From Citrobacter freundii (GTDB taxonomy: Bacteria; Pseudomonadota; Gammaproteobacteria; Enterobacterales; Enterobacteriaceae), in contig NZ_CP099222.1 of assembly GCF_029717145.1 (NCBI RefSeq), forward strand, positions 868,001-932,000: a stretch of 64,000 nt of DNA. Reading direction: 5' to 3'. Below the pieces are notes generated by a model. The model saw only the letters and a program-made list of their open reading frames with translations. It did not search any database and was not told the DNA's origin. The position numbers and the translations under genes are program-made. Positions within the stretch are counted from its first letter, which is position 1; every line of letters begins with the position of its first letter. Below are positions 59,273 to 64,000 of the stretch, piece by piece.

Positions 59273-60640
59273 TTAATCGCAGGTGACAACTTTCATCGCC
59301 AGGCCACCACGAGAGGTTTCGCGGTACTTGGCATTCATGTCTTTACCGGTCTCGTACATGGTCTCGATCACTTTATCGAGGCACACGCGCGGCTCGCTGG
59401 TACGGCGCAGCGCCATACGTGCGGCGTTAACCGCTTTGACTGAGGCAATAGCGTTACGCTCGATACATGGGACCTGAACCTGGCCCGCAACCGGATCGCA
59501 TGTCAGCCCCAGGTTGTGTTCCATACCGATTTCTGCCGCGATGCACACCTGCGTAGGGCTACCGCCCAGCAGTTCCGCCAGACCCGCTGCCGCCATTGAG
59601 CAGGCCACACCAACTTCACCCTGGCAACCCACTTCGGCACCCGAGATAGAGGCGTTCATCTTGTACAGGGAACCAATCGCACTCGCGACCAGCATGTAGC
59701 GTGCCAGCGAGTTAGCGTTCACTTCGCGGATAAACTTGTCGTAGTAAGCCAGTACCGCAGGAACGATCCCACACGCCCCGTTGGTCGGGGCGGTAACCAC
59801 ACGCCCACCGGCCGCATTCTCTTCGTTCACCGCCAGCGCGAACATGTTAATCCAGTCCACGACCGCCATTGGGTCGGTGGTGGTTTTGTCACTGCTGACC
59901 AGCATGCGACGCAGCGCTGCGGCACGACGTGGCACGCGCAGTTTACCCGGCAAGACGCCTTCGGTGGTGATACCGCGTTCAATCCCGCTACGCATCACTT
60001 CCCAGACGTTAGCAAAGTGCTGTTCCAGCTCTTCTTTGCTGTGCAGGGCCAGTTCGTTTTGCATCATCAGACCAGAAAGCGACAGGCCGGTTTCCTGGCA
60101 ATGTCGTTGCAGATCGGCGGCGGATTTGTACGGATAGGGCACGTTTACCGGCGAGCTGTTCGGCAGGCCGAAATGTTCTTCATCAACGATGAAACCACCG
60201 CCAATGGAATAGTAAGTCTGGCTGTAGAGGACTTTTTCGCCGGCCAGGGCGGTAATGCGCATGCCGTTTTCGTGCAGGGACAGATTGTCCGCATGGAAAT
60301 TCATGCACTTATCGACCGGGAACTCCACTTCATGCTGACCGTCTGCCAGCAGCAAACGTCCGTGAGTATTCACATCCTGGATAAAGGACGGGATGGCATC
60401 GATGTCTACGGTGTCAGGCAGATTACCCGCCAGGCCCATAATAATCGCGATGTCAGTGTGATGGCCTTTCCCCGTCAGAGACAGAGAGCCGTAAACATCA
60501 ACCACGACGCGGGTTACGTCAGTGAGTATTCCGCGAGCAATCAGGTCATCCGTGAATTGTTTGCCTGCTTTCATTGGACCCACAGTGTGTGAGCTGGAAG
60601 GGCCAATGCCGATTTTGAAGATATCGAATACGCTAATCAT
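59273..60640 (-). CDS. sdaB: L-serine deaminase 2
   Basis: A 455-aa 4Fe-4S enzyme that converts L-serine to pyruvate and ammonia. The N-terminal beta domain begins MISVFDIFKIGIGPSSSHT; the alpha domain contains the cluster-binding cysteines (GACGIVPAVL; the VPCIERNA region). The C-terminal CD tail segment acts as an intrinsic plug in this family. It follows sdaC by 50 bp on the same strand, so import and breakdown of serine are coupled. Confidence 0.97.
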   Translation of the reverse strand: MISVFDIFKIGIGPSSSHTVGPMKAGKQFTDDLIARGILTDVTRVVVDVYGSLSLTGKGHHTDIAIIMGLAGNLPDTVDIDAIPSFIQDVNTHGRLLLADGQHEVEFPVDKCMNFHADNLSLHENGMRITALAGEKVLYSQTYYSIGGGFIVDEEHFGLPNSSPVNVPYPYKSAADLQRHCQETGLSLSGLMMQNELALHSKEELEQHFANVWEVMRSGIERGITTEGVLPGKLRVPRRAAALRRMLVSSDKTTTDPMAVVDWINMFALAVNEENAAGGRVVTAPTNGACGIVPAVLAYYDKFIREVNANSLARYMLVASAIGSLYKMNASISGAEVGCQGEVGVACSMAAAGLAELLGGSPTQVCIAAEIGMEHNLGLTCDPVAGQVQVPCIERNAIASVKAVNAARMALRRTSEPRVCLDKVIETMYETGKDMNAKYRETSRGGLAMKVVTCD

Positions 60641-60690
60641 GAGGCGTCCATTGTATAACGAGATGCGCCGCCCGTAGGCGGCGCAGGGGA

Positions 60691-61980
60691 TTAACTAAAC
60701 AGCGAGTAGAAAATAGCGGAGATGGCAATCAGACCCATAATCACAACGAAGACGTTGCTGATATGGCCGCTGTACTTACGCATGGCCGGGACTTTCTGAA
60801 TCGCATACATCGGCATCAGGAACAGAATCATCGCGATGATTGGGCCACCCAGGGTTTCAATCATACCGAGGATACTCGGGTTCAGCGTTGCCACGATCCA
60901 GGTGGTAACCAGCATGAACAGTGCAGTGAGTTTGTTCAGCTTGTTGACTTCGATGGATTTGCCTTTACCACGTAGGTGCTTAATCACCATACCGTTGAAG
61001 CCTTCACGTGCGCCCAGGTAGTGGCCGAGGAAGGATTTGGTGATAGCGATCATCGCGATAATCGGTGCCATCCAGGCAATGATCGGTGCGTTAAAGTGGT
61101 TCGCCAGGTAAGACAGGATGGAGATGTTCTGCTCTTTTGCCGCAGCCAGATCCGCCGGGGTCAGGCTAAACACGCAGCTGAAGACGAAGAACATAACGGT
61201 CAGCACCATCATGATGTGAGCGAATGCCAGAATCTTGGAGCATTTCTTCTCTGCTTCATCACCGTACTCTTCACGCTTCGCAACGGCGAAGGAGGAGATG
61301 ATCGGTGAGTGGTTGAAGGAGAATACCATTACCGGAATTGCCAGCCACAGGGTCAACAACAGGCCATTGCCAGTGGTTGCTGCAGAGTCAAAGGACAGGG
61401 TTTCCAGAACCGCACCGCTCCACTGAGGGATCAGGTACAGCGCCAGCAGCATCAGCGCTGCAACGAACGGGAATACCAAGATGCTCATCGCTTTCACGAT
61501 CATCTGCTCACCGAAGCGCACGATGGTCATCATACCGATAATCAGGATCAGCGACAGGATGGCTCGCGGCGGAGGCGTAATTGCCAACTGGTGAGTCAGG
61601 AAGCTCTCGACGGTATTGGTAATCGCTACGCTGTAAACCAACAGAATTGGGTAGATAGCGAAGAAATAGAGCAGCGTAATCAGTTTACCTGCGCCAACAC
61701 CAAAGTGTTCTTCTACCACTTCGGTGATGTCTTCACCCGGATTTTTACCGGATAACACGAAACGGGTCAGACCACGGTGTGCAAAGTAGGTCATTGGGAA
61801 GGCAAGAATAGCCATGATGATCAGCGGGATCAGACCGCCAACACCGGCGTTAATTGGCAGGAACAAGACACCCGCGCCAATTGCCGTACCGTAAAGGCCC
61901 AGCATCCACATGGTGTCAGTCTTGCGCCATGCGCTGCGGGTCTGGCCCGTAACGATAGTGCTGGTTTGCGTGTTTTCCAT
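60691..61980 (-). CDS. sdaC: Serine:H+ symporter SdaC
   Basis: A 429-aa inner-membrane transporter of the hydroxy/aromatic amino acid permease family with about 11 membrane helices. It imports L-serine with protons and works with SdaB. The gene starts behind a GGAG ribosome site (CTCCTGGAG region read on the minus strand). In E. coli the operon is CRP-dependent; I did not find a convincing CRP site in the upstream 560 bp. Confidence 0.96.
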   Translation of the reverse strand: MENTQTSTIVTGQTRSAWRKTDTMWMLGLYGTAIGAGVLFLPINAGVGGLIPLIIMAILAFPMTYFAHRGLTRFVLSGKNPGEDITEVVEEHFGVGAGKLITLLYFFAIYPILLVYSVAITNTVESFLTHQLAITPPPRAILSLILIIGMMTIVRFGEQMIVKAMSILVFPFVAALMLLALYLIPQWSGAVLETLSFDSAATTGNGLLLTLWLAIPVMVFSFNHSPIISSFAVAKREEYGDEAEKKCSKILAFAHIMMVLTVMFFVFSCVFSLTPADLAAAKEQNISILSYLANHFNAPIIAWMAPIIAMIAITKSFLGHYLGAREGFNGMVIKHLRGKGKSIEVNKLNKLTALFMLVTTWIVATLNPSILGMIETLGGPIIAMILFLMPMYAIQKVPAMRKYSGHISNVFVVIMGLIAISAIFYSLFS

Positions 61981-62453
61981 CTATTTCTCCTGGAGGAAGC
62001 TTAAAAAGTCAGGTTTGGGTTCAATCCACTGAAAAAAGACCCGACTGTAAAACGAATTCCGATTAGCGATTTTTTATATAATTTTTCGCCGTAATAATTT
62101 TCGGGCGGAAAGATACATTTAAGTTATGAATGTATCAGTGATCGGGATCCCAAATGCAATAATCCACTTTTTATGTGGATAAATTTGGACCATTAATCTA
62201 TTAAAAAATAACCAAAGCGGATTTACGGGCGCGAAGGCTAGCATTAACGACATATGACGTGAAAGAGAACGCGAGAAGATACGAGTGTTGCGCTGTAAAA
62301 ACTGTCATTTTCAGTGGATTCTTGCAACTAATGATAATTTATGACGATAAGTCACGGTCGAATTTGAAAGGTAAACGTTTGCGTATTGAGGGTTTTCTGA
62401 CGAAACATTATTGATGTTTATGTTAGGAGTTGAGCTATGTGACTGGTATCACT
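61981..62453. promoter_or_regulatory. Gene-free region upstream of sdaC
   Basis: About 470 bp, A/T-rich near sdaC. It contains a hairpin TCCAC-tttttat-GTGGA (62163-62179) whose right arm overlaps a perfect DnaA box TGTGGATAA (62174-62182). The plus strand also has TAGGAG seven bases before ATGTGA (62437-62442), a start codon followed at once by a stop. I see no gene. The sdaC promoter should lie here. Confidence 0.5.
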
Positions 62454-62488
62454 AAAAAAGCCGGCTGGCTGCGAGGCCAAAACCGGCT
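62454..62488 (-). terminator. Intrinsic terminator of ppnN
   Basis: On the minus strand AAGCCGG...CCGGCTT with an inner GGCC...GGCT-like pairing is followed by six T. It lies 54 bp past the ppnN stop. Confidence 0.85.
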
Positions 62489-62541
62489 TGGATATGGACA
62501 AATCTGTCACCGCGGTAGCCGCAGCTACCGGGCGTTAAACA

Positions 62542-63906
62542 TCAGGCGCAGATTTCGTAGCAAGGAATGTAGGCCGAACCCGGCAACTTCATGCGGTGCT
62601 GTGCGACAAAGCCCTGCAGCAGGTCATCCATACGGCGCATCATCTCTCGGTCACCGTGGATCTTGTACGGCCCAAACTCTTCAATAGCGTGAATACCGAC
62701 TTCCTTGACGTTACCCGCGACGATGCCGGAAAACGCGCGACGCAGGTCTGCAGCCAGTACTTCAACCGGTTGATCGGGGTACAGCTTCAGGTTCGCCATG
62801 TTTTCATGAGACGGTTCAAACGGCATCTGCAAATCAGGTGAAATGCGAATCGACCAGTTAAAGCTGTAGGCATCACCGGTGTCGCGGCGATTCTCTTTCA
62901 CCAGCGGCATCGCTTTTTTCATCAGGCGAGCGACTTCTGAAGCATCGTCAATGATAATGCGGTAGTGGCGACGCGCGTCTTCACCCAGCGTGTGTACGAT
63001 AAATTCATCCAGCACGCGGAAGTAGTCCGCACTCTCTTTTGGCCCCGTCAAGATCAGTGGCAGAACCTGATCTTTGTTCGCCGGGTTCATCAAGATCCCT
63101 AACAGGTACAGCAGCTCTTCCGCCGTTCCTACGCCGCCAGGGAAAATGATAATGCCGTGGGCAATACGGACAAATGCTTCCAGACGTTTTTCAATGTCCG
63201 GCATGATGATCAGTTCGTTGACCAGCGGGTTAGGCGGTTCGGCGGCAATGATTGACGGTTCAGTCATGCCGATAAAACGGCTGTCTTTGTAACGCTGCTG
63301 GGCGTGGCCCACCGCCGCGCCTTTCATGGGGGCTTCCATCGCACCAGGACCGCAGCCGGTACAGATGTTCAGCTCACGCAGGCCCAACTGGGTACCGACG
63401 CGACGAGCATACAGGTACTCATTTTCGTTGATGGAGTGACCGCCCCAGCAGACAACCATGTTCGGTGCTTCATCGACGTGCAGTGCCCGGGCGTTACGCA
63501 AGATGGAGAAGACGAGGTTGGTAATGTGAACCGAGCTTTCGAGATCCAGACGTTGAAAACGACCAGCGTTATGGATCTGGCCGTTAACGAAAAGAATGTC
63601 GCGCAGGACGGCAAACAGGTTGGCCTGCAGCGCACGAATAATGCGTCCATCAACAAACGCGTCTTCAGGCGGGTTAATCAGTTCCAGCTTAACGCCACGT
63701 TCACGGCGCAGCACGTTAATGTCGAAACTTTCAAAACGAGACAGCAGCTCTTTGCTGTTGTCGGTCAAACTGCCGGAGTTCAGGACGGCAAGCGAACAGT
63801 TACGAAACAGTTGATACAGGTCGCTGCTGGCCGTGCGTTTAAGCATATCGACTTCCAGCTGCGACAACATGTCCATTGAGCCAAGCGGGCTAATATGTGT
63901 AATCAA
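62542..63906 (-). CDS. ppnN: PpnN, pyrimidine/purine nucleotide 5'-monophosphate nucleosidase
   Basis: A 454-aa LOG-family protein with the PGGVGTAEE motif ([17 protein letters not shown]) that binds the nucleotide phosphate and cleaves the N-glycosidic bond. Flanking N- and C-terminal domains are specific to PpnN, which binds (p)ppGpp and links nucleotide turnover to the stringent response. Same length as E. coli YgdH/PpnN. Ends in a clear terminator. Confidence 0.96.
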   Translation of the reverse strand: MITHISPLGSMDMLSQLEVDMLKRTASSDLYQLFRNCSLAVLNSGSLTDNSKELLSRFESFDINVLRRERGVKLELINPPEDAFVDGRIIRALQANLFAVLRDILFVNGQIHNAGRFQRLDLESSVHITNLVFSILRNARALHVDEAPNMVVCWGGHSINENEYLYARRVGTQLGLRELNICTGCGPGAMEAPMKGAAVGHAQQRYKDSRFIGMTEPSIIAAEPPNPLVNELIIMPDIEKRLEAFVRIAHGIIIFPGGVGTAEELLYLLGILMNPANKDQVLPLILTGPKESADYFRVLDEFIVHTLGEDARRHYRIIIDDASEVARLMKKAMPLVKENRRDTGDAYSFNWSIRISPDLQMPFEPSHENMANLKLYPDQPVEVLAADLRRAFSGIVAGNVKEVGIHAIEEFGPYKIHGDREMMRRMDDLLQGFVAQHRMKLPGSAYIPCYEICA

Positions 63907-64000
63907 GTAAACTCCTTATGGGACGCAACACGTCATTCCCTGTTGATTACAATAGCTCTGGCTTATGACCTTTCACAACCTTGCGCGCGGAATCCGGCAC
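63907..64000 (-). promoter_or_regulatory. Upstream region of ppnN, cut by the window edge
   Basis: 94 bp with the ribosome site of ppnN (AAGGAG read on the minus strand, at 63912-63917). No further gene is visible before the window ends. Confidence 0.5.

Overview
This window is a chromosomal segment of an enterobacterium. Gene order and protein identity follow the Escherichia coli K-12 lysR to ppnN (about 64 min) region, read in the opposite orientation. A CS1/Tcf-type (alpha) fimbrial operon next to lysR, a second LacI-type gene behind galR, and a fuc locus without fucP make E. coli itself unlikely. A Citrobacter-like genome is my best guess from recall of gene content; no search could be run. 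Most of the window is conserved core, and most starts were set by comparison with E. coli proteins as I remember them.

Left edge (1-4.1 kb): an alpha-fimbrial operon on the minus strand (chaperone, major pilin, usher cut by the window edge), with a strong intrinsic terminator between pilin and usher. It adjoins lysR, whose last ~17 residues look replaced. 4-9.1 kb: lysR/lysA divergent pair; galR followed 13 bp later by a second LacI-family gene; the twin OmpR-regulon small RNAs omrB and omrA. 9.1-16 kb: aas-lplT (lysophospholipid salvage), tas, ygdR, ygdQ and mutH, then a 0.68-kb gene-free stretch with a DnaA-box cluster at the known location of the DnaA-reactivating site DARS2.

16-36 kb: rppH-ptsP, lgt-thyA, the minor pseudopilin set ppdA-ppdB-ygdB-ppdC, and recC-ptrA-recB-recD. 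36-45 kb: argA (with two ARG boxes) divergent from amiC; three initiator tRNA genes; mltA, csdL, csdE-csdA, ygdI, the sRNA gcvB divergent from gcvA, then ygdD and rlmM.

45-58.3 kb is the most unusual part. fucR, fucU, fucK and fucI are present on the minus strand, but fucP (the fucose/H+ symporter expected between fucI and fucA) is absent. In its place is a five-gene plus-strand module: a ribose-type ABC importer (ATPase, permease, periplasmic binding protein), an FGGY kinase with the TCSLV motif of D-ribulokinases, and a LacI-family regulator of the Cra/FruR subgroup. fucA and fucO follow on the same strand. The 464-bp divergent region holds two identical perfect 16-bp palindromes 239 bp apart (centre to centre), a good CRP site and a further perfect 17-bp palindrome. 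My reading is that import and phosphorylation of a pentose (D-arabinose/D-ribulose), and perhaps of L-fucose, have been rewired here. FucI makes D-ribulose; the new kinase would feed D-ribulose 5-phosphate to the pentose phosphate pathway, while FucK/FucA/FucO keep the 1-phosphate and lactaldehyde branch.

58.3-64 kb: xni, sdaC-sdaB (serine uptake and deamination) and ppnN. Nine REP/BIME loci sit at operon ends; two of them supply the stop codon of the neighbouring gene (csdE, fucR). I saw no insertion sequence, prophage or CRISPR array.
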